Positions 6,563-14,405 are shown, numbered from the stretch's first letter. The stretch: 14,747 nt of DNA from DATGFB01 sp032160545 (GCA_032160545.1 JAVHVN010000186.1:1-14747), one strand, 5' to 3'. Translations and numbers: made by a program. The notes: a model not told the origin generated them from the letters alone.

Positions 6563-7567
6563 GTGAAACTAGTGGTGCAGGTTCCCTGTTTGAACGAGGA
6601 GGAGACCCTCCCCCTCGTGCTGACGTCGATCCCGAAGCAGATCGACGGCATCGACGAGATCATCGTGCTCATCATCGACGACGGCTCCACGGACCGCACC
6701 GTCGAGGTCGCCAAGGAATACGGCGTCACGCATTTCGTGCGGCACGCGCGCAACCGTGGTCTGGGCCGCTCGTTCCATGACGGTGTCCAGCGCGCGCTCG
6801 AACTGGGCGCGGACATCGTCGTGAACACCGACGGCGACAACCAGTACCCGCAGGAACGCATCACCGAGCTGGTCCAACCGATCATCCACGGCGACGCCGA
6901 GATCGTGATCGCCGATCGCCAGGTGCATCTGGTCGAGCACTTCTCGGCACTGAAGATCGCCCTGCAGAAGGTGGGCAGCAAGATCGTCAACCTCGCGGCC
7001 GGCACCGAGTTGCCGGATGCGGCGAGTGGCTTCCGCGCGTATTCGCGCGAAAGCCTCATGCTGCTGAACACGATCACCCGCTTCAGCTACTGCATGGAGA
7101 CGATCATCCAGGCAGGCAACAAGAAGCTGAAGATCGACAGCATCCCGATCGTCACGAACCCGAAGACCCGTGAGTCTCGGCTGTTCAAGAACATGTGGCA
7201 GCACATCTTGAAGTCCGCGGCCGCCATCATCCGCGGCTACATCATGTACCGGCCGTACGTCATCTTCACCTTGCTCGCCGCGTTCTTCGGCGTGCTCGGG
7301 CTGGTGCCGTTCGTCCGGTGGGGCGTCATCCAGGTCACGTCCGATCGGCCGGGCGGGCACCTGCAGTCGTTGATCATCGGTGCGGTGCTGCTCATCATGG
7401 CGTTTCTCAGCGTGATCCTCGGGATCATCTCCGACCTGATCCGCACCAACCGGTTGCTGATCGAGGACACCCTCGAACACACCAAGAAGATGCGGTTCGG
7501 CACCGACAACGGGTCGGCGGACGAGTCGGCCGCCCTCGCCTCCGTGGTTGGCTGGCGCGCTCGGTGA
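6563..7567 (+). CDS. DPM1-like GT2, predicted polyprenyl-phosphate sugar synthase
   Basis: 334 residues with a GT2 domain at about 1-215 and two membrane helices at about 231-253 and 266-291. VVQVPCLNEEETLPLVL (4-20), LIIDDGSTD (36-44), NRGLGRSFHDGVQ (64-76) and NTDGDNQYPQE (88-98, with D90/D92 as the metal site) are typical of dolichyl-phosphate mannose synthase relatives. TRESRLFKNMWQHILKS (202-218) before the first helix matches the RxSRLF...H region of the bacterial DPM-like/DpgT-type subgroup. These enzymes transfer a sugar from a nucleotide donor to undecaprenyl or decaprenyl phosphate at the inner membrane face. The start is GTG with a -10-like box 6 bases before it. The stop overlaps the next gene (GTGA), so the flippase-like protein is its likely partner. 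Mannose is possible, but the sugar is not shown by the sequence. Confidence 0.9.
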   Translation: MKLVVQVPCLNEEETLPLVLTSIPKQIDGIDEIIVLIIDDGSTDRTVEVAKEYGVTHFVRHARNRGLGRSFHDGVQRALELGADIVVNTDGDNQYPQERITELVQPIIHGDAEIVIADRQVHLVEHFSALKIALQKVGSKIVNLAAGTELPDAASGFRAYSRESLMLLNTITRFSYCMETIIQAGNKKLKIDSIPIVTNPKTRESRLFKNMWQHILKSAAAIIRGYIMYRPYVIFTLLAAFFGVLGLVPFVRWGVIQVTSDRPGGHLQSLIIGAVLLIMAFLSVILGIISDLIRTNRLLIEDTLEHTKKMRFGTDNGSADESAALASVVGWRAR

Positions 7568-8574
7568 ACCAGGCCCAGCAGGCCGAGTCCGACGAACAGG
7601 AGGTCGTTCGAACCGGTCCTCGCGTGCCCTGGGGCACCCTCGTCAAGGCCGCGTTCGGCGTGGCCGTACTGGCCTTCGGTGCGGCCTACATCGCCGGGCG
7701 CTGGGACGAGCTGCGTGTTGCGCTGCACGGAGCAAGGCCGGGGTGGATCGTGCTCGCCGTGGCCTTCGCGGCGCTGGGCCAGTACGCCGCCGTGTTCGGT
7801 TTCCGGGCGATCCTCACCGCGCTGCAGCATCGGCTGGGCATCCTCGCCGTTGCTCGCATCTATTTCGTGAGCCAACTCGGCAAGTACATCCCGGGCGCGG
7901 TGTGGCCGATCGTCGCGATCACCGAGATGAGCCGCAGGCTCGGCGTCTCGCGACGAGCGGCGGCACTGTCCGGCGTGCTCGGAATGATCTTCTCGATGGT
8001 GGTGGGCGGACTGGTGGGCATCGTCCTCGTGCTGGTCGGTGCCGCCCAGCGCACGCCGCAGCTGTGGTGGCTGCTGCTTGCACTGCCGGTAGCGGTGCTC
8101 GCGGTCCATCCGCGGGTGGTCGCAGCGGCGGTCCGGATCGCGCTGCGCGTCACCCGGCGCGAGTCGGTCGAGTTCAAGATGCACGGCGCCGCGTTGCGCG
8201 GGTCACTCGGCTGGCCTGCGGTGTCCTGGGTGCTGCTCGGACTGCAGTGTTGGGCCCTCGTCGTCGCTCTGGGCGGCCCGGTAGCCAGCTCGCTGGCCGG
8301 CGCGGTGGGCGGGTTCGCGCTCGCCTACGTCGCCGGCACCCTGTTCGTCCCCGCGCCGGCAGGCGTGGGCGTCCGTGAAGCCGTCCTGGGGGTAGCGCTG
8401 ACGGGCGTCGTCAGTCACTCGGGATCCTTCACGCACGACAAGGTCGTCCTTGTCGTGCTGCTCTCCCGGATACTGCTCGCGCTTCTGGACTTCGGTCAGG
8501 CGGCCTTGACGGCCGGGCTGTGGCGGCTCTCGCTCGCTAGTCGACGCGACGGAATGCCAGTCGCAGGTAAGTGA
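7564..8574 (+). CDS. Flippase-like / LPG-synthase-TM (UPF0104) membrane protein
   Basis: 336 residues with about eight hydrophobic segments (roughly 25-45, 60-84, 132-160, 165-183, 216-238, 240-262, 267-282, 293-320) after a polar 22-residue tail. FVSQLGKYIPG (101-111) and FVPAPAGVGVREAVL (261-275) are the hallmark loops of the lysylphosphatidylglycerol-synthase transmembrane/AglD family, annotated elsewhere as flippase-like. The soluble aminoacyl-transfer domain of MprF is absent, so lipid lysinylation by this protein alone is not expected. GTG 7564 overlaps the stop of the DPM-like gene by four bases; the upstream reading frame is antisense or out-of-frame shadow. The pairing suggests handling or flipping of the polyprenyl-phosphate sugar, which is inference. 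Its last 38 bases overlap the convergent methyltransferase gene. Confidence 0.85.
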   Translation: MNQAQQAESDEQEVVRTGPRVPWGTLVKAAFGVAVLAFGAAYIAGRWDELRVALHGARPGWIVLAVAFAALGQYAAVFGFRAILTALQHRLGILAVARIYFVSQLGKYIPGAVWPIVAITEMSRRLGVSRRAAALSGVLGMIFSMVVGGLVGIVLVLVGAAQRTPQLWWLLLALPVAVLAVHPRVVAAAVRIALRVTRRESVEFKMHGAALRGSLGWPAVSWVLLGLQCWALVVALGGPVASSLAGAVGGFALAYVAGTLFVPAPAGVGVREAVLGVALTGVVSHSGSFTHDKVVLVVLLSRILLALLDFGQAALTAGLWRLSLASRRDGMPVAGK

Positions 8575-9337
8575 AGTCCAGGCCGGTGCGCTTCCAATGC
8601 GCCGGGCGTTGCGGGTGCGCGAGCGCAAGGTCGCCGACCAGTTCGAGGCCGTGATCGGCCGCGCGCTTCACCAGCTCGCGGATCTCGTCCGGACCGAAGA
8701 TGTGCACCTGGACGCCATAGGCGAACTTTCCGGTGGTGTCCGGGGGGTCCTCGTCGTAGTCGGTCGAGACCACGAGCAGGCCGCCGGGGCGCAGGATCCG
8801 CGCGACCTCGGCGAGGAACCCCTCGAGGGGGACGCCGTGCTCGATCACGCTCATGCAGGTGACGGCGTCGAACCAGCCGTCGCGGTACTGCGTTGCGGTG
8901 ATGTCGCCCGGTTCGAAGCGCACGCCGCCGTGGTTGCGCACGTGGGTGAACTCGAGATTGTTGCCGACGAGTTCGCGCACCCCGTAGAGCCGTAGCCACG
9001 GCAGCACTGACGAGTACCGCGCGGCGCCCGCGTCGAGCACGCGACTGTCGGTTCCGAGCTCGTGCAGGATCAGGCTGACCGCGCCGAGCGCGTCCCAGTT
9101 CTTGAGCCGGTCGTGGTGCAGCGGCAAACCGAGCCGACGACATTCGTCGATGGCCCGCTGGCACTCGTCACGAGTGCGCAGCACATCCGATGGCGCAACC
9201 GGCGCCGGCAGTGGACGGCGGTACGAGCGAATCGAGGCAAGCGCCGACTGGGCGCCGACACGTGCCCAGAGGACCTGCTCGGCGCCGAGCTTCGCGAGAT
9301 GGAGCAACTTTCCGCCGGGCGGGGCCGCCTCTTGCAT
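8537..9337 (-). CDS. Class I SAM-dependent methyltransferase
   Basis: 266 residues with a Rossmann-fold methyltransferase core at about 95-240. Motif I is SRVLDAGAARYSS (98-110), a variant of DxGxGxG in which the later glycines are replaced; PGDIT at 143-147 holds the acidic motif II residue, SVIEHGV at 163-169 is the Methyltransf_11 post-motif, and RILRPGGLLVVSTDY (180-194) is the conserved strand-turn. Residues 1-90 are a charged leader without a signal peptide. ATG 9337 has AAGGA 8 bases upstream. In a polysaccharide locus the substrate may be a sugar hydroxyl or a sugar nucleotide, but a small-molecule role cannot be excluded. The 3' end overlaps the convergent flippase-like gene by 38 bases. 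Confidence 0.87.
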   Translation of the reverse strand: MQEAAPPGGKLLHLAKLGAEQVLWARVGAQSALASIRSYRRPLPAPVAPSDVLRTRDECQRAIDECRRLGLPLHHDRLKNWDALGAVSLILHELGTDSRVLDAGAARYSSVLPWLRLYGVRELVGNNLEFTHVRNHGGVRFEPGDITATQYRDGWFDAVTCMSVIEHGVPLEGFLAEVARILRPGGLLVVSTDYDEDPPDTTGKFAYGVQVHIFGPDEIRELVKRAADHGLELVGDLALAHPQRPAHWKRTGLDFTYLRLAFRRVD

Positions 9338-9378
9338 GTGTCATCCTTCCGACGCCTCCAGCAACCAGGTCCGCTGGC

Positions 9379-9384
9379 AGCTTA
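9379..9384 (-). promoter_or_regulatory. Putative -10 box of the methyltransferase gene
   Basis: On the minus strand this reads TAAGCT, a TAnnnT match 41 bases before the ATG at 9337, leaving room for a leader with the AAGGA site. No convincing -35 box accompanies it. Confidence 0.3.
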
Positions 9385-9415
9385 ATGGCCCGGCGCAGGT
9401 GCACGGTCTACACGC

Positions 9416-9439
9416 TCCGGGACCCCGCTATGTCCGGGA
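9416..9439 (+). repeat. Direct repeat TCCGGGA in intergenic gap
   Basis: TCCGGGA is found at 9416-9422 and 9433-9439, 17 bases apart start to start, in the 212-base gap between the divergent methyltransferase and SpoIID-like genes. It may be a paired protein-binding site or chance in GC-rich DNA. Apart from this and the weak -10 boxes nothing else is seen in the gap. Confidence 0.25.
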
Positions 9440-9505
9440 TCGATCTAAACCTGCCGTATTCGCGTGAAGGATGAGGCAGATCTGGTCTCTTGTGACAGGA
9501 GTGTT

Positions 9506-9511
9506 TAGGCT
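9506..9511 (+). promoter_or_regulatory. Putative -10 box of the SpoIID-like gene
   Basis: TAGGCT matches TAnnnT and lies 38 bases before the ATG at 9550, giving a leader of about 32 bases that contains GGAG at the proper distance (6 bases) from the ATG. The -35 region is weak. Confidence 0.35.
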
Positions 9512-9549
9512 GAGCCGATCTTTCGCGCTTTACCGCCCTGGAGCTTTGC

Positions 9550-11667
9550 ATGCAAGCACCGACACGCACCGGCCGCGCACTTCGCGCCACGGTCACCGCC
9601 CTGCTCATCGTCAGCTCGGCCGCGGGATGGGTCGCGTTGCAGCAGGCTACGGCGACCGCCGAGACGATCATCCTGCCGGGCACCGGCAGCATCCAGGTCA
9701 CCGGCAACGGCAACGGGCACGGACACGGCTTGAGCCAGTACGGCGCGCGTGGCGCCGCCCAGAGCGGGCTGTCCGCGGCACAGATCGTCGCGTTCTACTA
9801 CCCGGGCACGACCCTCGCGACGATCTCCGGCTCGACCACGCTTCGCGTGCTCATCACGAAGGGCACTCCGTACACGTGCGTGCAGGCCAAGGCCGGCCTC
9901 TCGGTCGCCGGCGCGGCGCTGAGCGCCACCGGCGTCACGCGCTTCCGGCTCGTCCCGTCCGGCAATCTGCTCGCGGTGCAGAAGACCAGCGGCAGCGCGT
10001 GCACGTCGGGCACCTGGACGACGGTGAAGGACGGGCTTCCGTCCAGCGCCGACTTCTCCTCGACGCAGGGATACCTGCGGCTGTATCTCAACGACGGCAC
10101 GTCCACCGACTACCGCGGCGCGCTCGGCGCGGTGCGCAGCGGAACGGGCGAGATCACGGTCAACCGGGTCGGCATCGATGCGTACACGCAGGGCGTGGTG
10201 CCACGAGAGATGCCGGCGTCGTGGGCCGCCGCTGCGGTGCAGGCGCAAGCCATCGCCGCGCGCACGTACGCCGAGTACGAGCGGGAGCACGCGAGCGGCA
10301 CGTACGACATCTGCGACACCACCCAGTGCCAGGTGTACGGCGGCGCCAACCATTACGACGCCGGCGGCAACCTGCTCTGGAGCGAGGACCCGGCAGCGAT
10401 CAGCGGCAACTCCGGTCAGATCGTGCGGTACGGCGGCGCCGCAGCGTTCACCCAGTTCTCCGCGTCCGACGGCGGGTGGACCGTGTCGGGCGGCCAGCCG
10501 TACCTGCCGGCCAAGGCCGACCCGTACGACACCGCCGCAGCCGGAGATCCGTACATCCATTGGACGGCGTCCGTGCCGGTGAGCCAGGTCGCATCGGCAT
10601 ACGGGTTCGCCCGCGTGACCCAGATCCAGATCACCCAGCGTGACGGGCACGGCGAATGGGGCGGACGGGTGCTGGCGGCCACGGTCTACGGGATCAAGAC
10701 CGACGGATCGGCGGGCTCTGTCCCGACCACCGGGTTCGGCCTGCAGGACGCGATGAACCTGATGCACAACTGGTTCGTCGTGCGCACGCCTGCAACGTCC
10801 TCGCTCGGTGCCACGATCGTGCACTCGACCTCCACCAGCGCCAGCGTCTTCTACCAGTCGACAGCGACCAAGCACCTCACGGGACGCACATGGACCAGCG
10901 GTTCGGGCTGGGCGGCACCGGTCGATCTAGGCGCCCCACCGGCAGGCGTGAGCTGGGATCCCGATGCCGCGACGTCGGGATCGGGGCACATCGACGTGGC
11001 GATACGCGACGGCAGCGGTCACCTCGCGATGCGTTCGTACAACGGCACCGTATGGAGCCAATGGTTCGTCTACGCGCCGACGATGCTGTCCAGCCCGGCC
11101 GTCACCAGCCCGAGGGTGGGCGAGACGGACGTGTTCTATCTGGGGGCGAACCACACCATCTGGACGCTGAACTGGATCCAAGGCGTTGGCTGGTCGGCAG
11201 CTTTCGCCGTTCCCGGCGTGACGAACGCCGCATCCGGGCCGGACGCGACGACGCTGCTGCAGACGACCAAGGCCATCGTCGTGGCGTACCGAGGCACGGA
11301 CGGGCAGTACTGGACGGTCACCCGAGCAGGGTCGGCCTGGGGCGCGCCGACGCGCGCCAACCCCACCCGCGCGCTGCCCAAGCCCACGCTGCCGAACGCC
11401 GATCCGAGCATCAACAACTCGGGCACCGGCTCGCCGAACGTGTACTACACGGGCAACGACGGGGTGGTCTACCATGCCGGGCTCAACACCAGCACGGGGG
11501 CGTGGTCGCCGTGGTACTCGGTCCCGGGCGGCTCGACCACGGGCGCTCCGGACACCTGGACGGACGACGCCGCTCACGCGGATCTCGTGTCCGGTCACAA
11601 CGGCGTCATCGGGACGATGGCGTGGAGCACCGCCGCCGGATGGCGTGCGTGGACGCCCATAACGTGA
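9550..11667 (+). CDS. Secreted SpoIID/LytB-domain protein with beta-propeller-like C-terminus
   Basis: 705 residues. A signal peptide is clear: basic start (TRTGRALRA), hydrophobic core, and ATA before a likely cleavage near residue 37. GHGHGLSQYGARG (56-68) and the region to about 400 are the SpoIID/LytB domain. GVVPREMPASW (215-225) contains Glu220, at the place of the catalytic glutamate of SpoIID lytic transglycosylases, followed by AAVQAQAIAARTYA. A possible Cys255-Cys260 pair sits nearby. From about 415 to the end are repeated units of roughly 45-50 residues ending in patterns such as VFYLGANHTIWT, IVVAYRGTDGQYWT and VYYTGNDGVVYHAG, which look like blades of a PLL-like beta-propeller lectin. 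SpoIID cleaves denuded peptidoglycan in spore formers; outside those, the role is unclear. GGAG lies 6 bases before the ATG. Confidence 0.88.
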   Translation: MQAPTRTGRALRATVTALLIVSSAAGWVALQQATATAETIILPGTGSIQVTGNGNGHGHGLSQYGARGAAQSGLSAAQIVAFYYPGTTLATISGSTTLRVLITKGTPYTCVQAKAGLSVAGAALSATGVTRFRLVPSGNLLAVQKTSGSACTSGTWTTVKDGLPSSADFSSTQGYLRLYLNDGTSTDYRGALGAVRSGTGEITVNRVGIDAYTQGVVPREMPASWAAAAVQAQAIAARTYAEYEREHASGTYDICDTTQCQVYGGANHYDAGGNLLWSEDPAAISGNSGQIVRYGGAAAFTQFSASDGGWTVSGGQPYLPAKADPYDTAAAGDPYIHWTASVPVSQVASAYGFARVTQIQITQRDGHGEWGGRVLAATVYGIKTDGSAGSVPTTGFGLQDAMNLMHNWFVVRTPATSSLGATIVHSTSTSASVFYQSTATKHLTGRTWTSGSGWAAPVDLGAPPAGVSWDPDAATSGSGHIDVAIRDGSGHLAMRSYNGTVWSQWFVYAPTMLSSPAVTSPRVGETDVFYLGANHTIWTLNWIQGVGWSAAFAVPGVTNAASGPDATTLLQTTKAIVVAYRGTDGQYWTVTRAGSAWGAPTRANPTRALPKPTLPNADPSINNSGTGSPNVYYTGNDGVVYHAGLNTSTGAWSPWYSVPGGSTTGAPDTWTDDAAHADLVSGHNGVIGTMAWSTAAGWRAWTPIT

Positions 11668-11677
11668 CCGATAGACT
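11650..11677 (+). promoter_or_regulatory. Promoter of the heptose operon (leaderless)
   Basis: TGGACG (11650-11655) and TAGACT (11672-11677) are separated by 16 bases and resemble -35 and -10 boxes of the main sigma factor. The -10 ends 6 bases before the GTG at 11684, so the mRNA would start at the start codon. The -35 lies in the last codons of the SpoIID-like gene. Confidence 0.6.
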
Positions 11678-11683
11678 GGCGAT

Positions 11684-12805
11684 GTGCGGGTAGCTGTCGT
11701 CGGTCCAGCGCATCCGTACAAGGGTGGCGCCGCGTTGCACACGACCGAGCTCGCTCATCGGCTGGCCGCGGCCGGTCACCAGGCCGCGATCGAGTCGTGG
11801 TCGGCGCAGTACCCGAAGCGGCTGTACCCCGGTCAGCTCACTGTCGACGAACCCGAGATGCCGCTGTTCGAGCCGACCCGGCGGACGCTGTCATGGCGCA
11901 ACCCGCTCGGCTGGCTGCGTCACGGGCGCCGCATCGGCGCGGCTTCGGACGTCGTCGTGCTGCAGGTGCACTCGACGTCGGTGCAGACCCTGCCCTATCT
12001 CGGCATCATCCGTGGAGCCCGCTCTGCCGGCGCCCGCATCGTCCTCATCGTGAACAACGTCCTCCCGCACGAGGCCCGAGCCATCGACAAGCATCTGGCT
12101 CGCGCCCTCTACCGTCGTGCCGATCTGCTCCTGGTGCACGGCGCGGACTCCGCGCGGCTCATCGGTGAGCTGTCGGACCGGCCCGTGGTCACGGCGGCCC
12201 TGCCCCCGCATCTGCCCCGGCCGGCCGGTGCGTCGATGGTTCCCGGCGATGCGGACGCGCTGCACGACAGCCTGCTGTTCTTCGGCCTCGTGCGGCCGTA
12301 CAAGGGCGTCGACGTCTTATTGCGGGCCCTCGCCCGGGCCGACGTCACCGCCCGGCTGGTGGTGGCGGGTGAGGTCTGGGGCGGCGCCGACGACCTGCGT
12401 GCCCTGATCACCGAACTGGCTCTCGACGAGCGGGTCACCCTGCGTGAGGGGTACGTCGACGCGGCCGAACTGCCCGCGCTACTGGCCGGCTGCGACGCGC
12501 TCGTGCTGCCGTACCGGCACGCTACCGGCTCGCAGAACGCGCAGCTCGCGTTCGAGTACGACCGTCCGGTCATCGTCACGCGCACCGGTGCGCTGGCCGA
12601 CGCGGTCACCGACGGCGTCGACGGCATCGTGTGCGCGCCCGACGACGTCGCGGCCCTGGCCGGCGCGCTGGAGCGGTTCTACGCGCCGGGCGAGGCGTTG
12701 CGCCTGCGCGGCAACGTCAAGCGCTCCGACGCGACGCCCGCCTGGAACAGCTACCTCGACAGCCTGCTCGCGGGAGCGGCACCCGAGGCGGCGCGCGGAT
12801 GGTGA
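11684..12805 (+). CDS. GT4-like (GT-B fold) glycosyltransferase
   Basis: 373 residues, cytoplasmic. The N-terminal half begins VAVVGPAHPYKGGAALHTTE (3-22), the glycine-rich acceptor-side loop of GT4 enzymes. The C-terminal Rossmann half begins LLFFGLVRPYKGVDVLLRAL (197-216), the very typical GT4 phosphate-binding turn, and continues with LVVAGE, VTLREGYV and LPALLAGCDALVLPYRHATG (263-282). The usual E-x7-E motif is altered: the first acidic residue is replaced within ATGSQNAQLAFEYDRPVIVT, with Glu291 kept, as in a known GT4 subgroup. The start GTG 11684 follows a -10 box by 6 bases. Its stop overlaps the HddA start by 7 bases, so it heads the heptose operon and may use the heptose donor, which is inference. 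Confidence 0.9.
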   Translation: MRVAVVGPAHPYKGGAALHTTELAHRLAAAGHQAAIESWSAQYPKRLYPGQLTVDEPEMPLFEPTRRTLSWRNPLGWLRHGRRIGAASDVVVLQVHSTSVQTLPYLGIIRGARSAGARIVLIVNNVLPHEARAIDKHLARALYRRADLLLVHGADSARLIGELSDRPVVTAALPPHLPRPAGASMVPGDADALHDSLLFFGLVRPYKGVDVLLRALARADVTARLVVAGEVWGGADDLRALITELALDERVTLREGYVDAAELPALLAGCDALVLPYRHATGSQNAQLAFEYDRPVIVTRTGALADAVTDGVDGIVCAPDDVAALAGALERFYAPGEALRLRGNVKRSDATPAWNSYLDSLLAGAAPEAARGW

Positions 12806-13806
12806 TCCGGGCGAAGGCCCCGTTGCGCATCAGCTTCGCCGGAGGCGGCACCGACGTGTCGCCGTTCCCCGAGACCGAGGGCGGCGTTGTGCTGTCCGCG
12901 ACGATCGATCGCTTCGCCTACGGATCGCTGACCCCCCGTGACGACCGCCGCATCACCGTCGAGAGCGTCGACTTCGGCATCTCGCTCGATCTCTCGGTCG
13001 ACGACGAGTTGACGTTCGACGGCGAACTCGACCTGGTGAAAGCCGCGATCCGCCGGCTCGGTCAGACCGACAGCGGGGGCTACGACCTCGTGCTGCGTTC
13101 GAGCGCGCCGCCCGGGTCCGGCCTCGGTTCCTCGTCGACGGTGATGGTGGCGCTGGTCGCGCTGCTGCAGGAGTACTACGGCCTGCCGCTGACCGAATAC
13201 GAGATCGCCGACACCGCGTTCCGCATCGAGCGCGAGGATCTCCAGATCAAGGGCGGTCTGCAGGATCATTACGCAGCGACGTTCGGCGGCTTCAACTTCA
13301 TCGAGTTCGGGGATCGTGTCGTCGTCAACCCGCTGCGCATCCGCGACTCGGTCGTCAACGAACTCGAGCTCAGTCTCATGCTGTGCTTCACCGGCGTGAC
13401 CCGCGAGTCGTCGAACATCATCGTCGACCAGACCGCACGGGTGGAGTCCAAGCAGGACAGCGCTCTGGAGGGCCTGCGTGCCCAGAAGGAACTCGCGGTC
13501 CAGATGAAGACGGCGTTGCTGCGGGGCGAGCTGAAGAACTTCGGCGCCATGATGGGCGAGGCCTGGACGCAGAAGAAGAAGATGTCTCCCTACATCACGA
13601 CGCCGCGCATCGACGAGGCCTATGCGAGCGCGTGTGCCGCCGGTGCGCTCGGCGGTAAGGTCACCGGCGCGGGCGGCGGAGGTTACATCCTCTTCTACTG
13701 CGACTTCGCCCGAAAGCATCGCGTCGCCGAGGCGCTCGAGGCCATGGGCGCGACGGTCAGCGAGTTCAGCTTCGCGAGGGAAGGCGTCACGACGTGGCAG
13801 GCGTGA
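12799..13806 (+). CDS. hddA: D-glycero-alpha-D-manno-heptose 7-phosphate kinase
   Basis: 335 residues, a full-length GHMP kinase of the HddA type. It would phosphorylate D-glycero-alpha-D-manno-heptose 7-phosphate at C1 with ATP to give the 1,7-bisphosphate. All three GHMP motifs are present: APLRISFAGGGTDVSPF (7-23), the ATP loop PPGSGLGSSSTVMVALV (104-120), and GKVTGAGGGGYILFY (286-300). GGLQDHYAATFGG (152-164) contains the probable catalytic Asp156, and the N-terminus MVIRAKAPLR fits HddA alignments, favouring ATG 12799 over GTG 12802. It overlaps the GT4 gene by 7 bases and gmhA by 13. The gmhA and gmhB neighbours make HddA much more likely than fucokinase or mevalonate-type kinases of the same superfamily. 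Confidence 0.94.
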   Translation: MVIRAKAPLRISFAGGGTDVSPFPETEGGVVLSATIDRFAYGSLTPRDDRRITVESVDFGISLDLSVDDELTFDGELDLVKAAIRRLGQTDSGGYDLVLRSSAPPGSGLGSSSTVMVALVALLQEYYGLPLTEYEIADTAFRIEREDLQIKGGLQDHYAATFGGFNFIEFGDRVVVNPLRIRDSVVNELELSLMLCFTGVTRESSNIIVDQTARVESKQDSALEGLRAQKELAVQMKTALLRGELKNFGAMMGEAWTQKKKMSPYITTPRIDEAYASACAAGALGGKVTGAGGGGYILFYCDFARKHRVAEALEAMGATVSEFSFAREGVTTWQA

Positions 13807-14405
13807 GCACGGCCGAAGCGGCGGCCCTGGTGCGGTCCCGGCTGCAGGACAGCATCGCCAGCAAGCAGGCGATGCTCGACTCCCGCTGCGTCGAGCAGGC
13901 GGCCGAAATCGCCGCGCGGATCGTCGACTCGCTGCGCGCCGGGGGGAAGATCATCTTTTTCGGCAACGGCGGATCGTCCATGGACGCCGGGCATCTGGCC
14001 GCCGAGCTGCTGGGTCGCTTCTATTACGACCGGCCGTCGCTGCCGGCAGTCAGTCTGGCCGACAGCACCGCAGCGATGACCGCGATCGGCAACGACTACT
14101 CCTACGCCGAGGTCTTCGCCCGCCAGGTTCGGGGGCTCGGTGTGGCTGGCGACGTGCTCGTCGGGCTGACGACGAGTGGCAACTCGGCCAATGTCATCGC
14201 GGCATTGCAGGCGGGCCGTGAGCTCGGCATGGTGACGGTCTCGCTCACCGGCGCGAACGGCGGCGGGGTCGCCGACGTCTCCGACGTCTGCGTCCAAGTG
14301 CCGACAACCGATACCCCGCGTGTGCAGGAGGCCTGCATGCACCTGGGGCATTCGATCTGCGAGATCGTCGAGGCGACGATCTACCCGCGCGACACCGGCA
14401 CGTGA
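13794..14405 (+). CDS. gmhA: Sedoheptulose 7-phosphate isomerase (SIS domain)
   Basis: 203 residues, the usual GmhA length. It converts sedoheptulose 7-phosphate to D-glycero-D-manno-heptose 7-phosphate in the cytoplasm. The SIS fold shows IIFFGNGGSSMDAGHLAAEL (53-72) and LTTSGNSANVIAAL (125-138), the phosphate-binding loops. His67, Glu71, Gln178 and His186 stand at a constant +6 offset from the E. coli GmhA metal and catalytic residues His61, Glu65, Gln172 and His180, so the enzyme should be active. Related DiaA and GmhA2-like SIS proteins lack this full set. GTG 13794 has GGAAGG about 9 bases upstream; GTG 13803, overlapping the hddA stop as GTGA, is an alternative that would shorten it by three residues. 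The stop overlaps the next gene as GTGA. Confidence 0.95.
   Translation: MAGVSTAEAAALVRSRLQDSIASKQAMLDSRCVEQAAEIAARIVDSLRAGGKIIFFGNGGSSMDAGHLAAELLGRFYYDRPSLPAVSLADSTAAMTAIGNDYSYAEVFARQVRGLGVAGDVLVGLTTSGNSANVIAALQAGRELGMVTVSLTGANGGGVADVSDVCVQVPTTDTPRVQEACMHLGHSICEIVEATIYPRDTGT

Noticed and set aside
6496..7077. Upstream extension of the acyltransferase frame
   Set aside because: It lies antisense to the well-supported DPM-like GT2; ATG 6495 has a good ribosome site and gives a normal family length.
7195..7563. Upstream extension of the flippase-like frame
   Set aside because: It overlaps the DPM-like coding sequence in another frame and is Arg/His-rich; GTG 7564 gives a normal coupled start.
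9546..9555. Perfect palindrome TTGCATGCAA over the SpoIID-like start codon
   Set aside because: Ten bases only, arms do not extend, and no second copy was noticed; likely chance.
9505..10875. 456-codon minus-strand frame opposite the SpoIID-like gene
   Set aside because: Compositionally a shadow, while the plus strand has a signal peptide and SpoIID motifs.
12631..12798. Upstream extension of the hddA frame into the GT4 gene
   Set aside because: The added residues are Arg-rich and overlap the conserved end of the GT4; HddA homology starts at MVIRAKAPLR.
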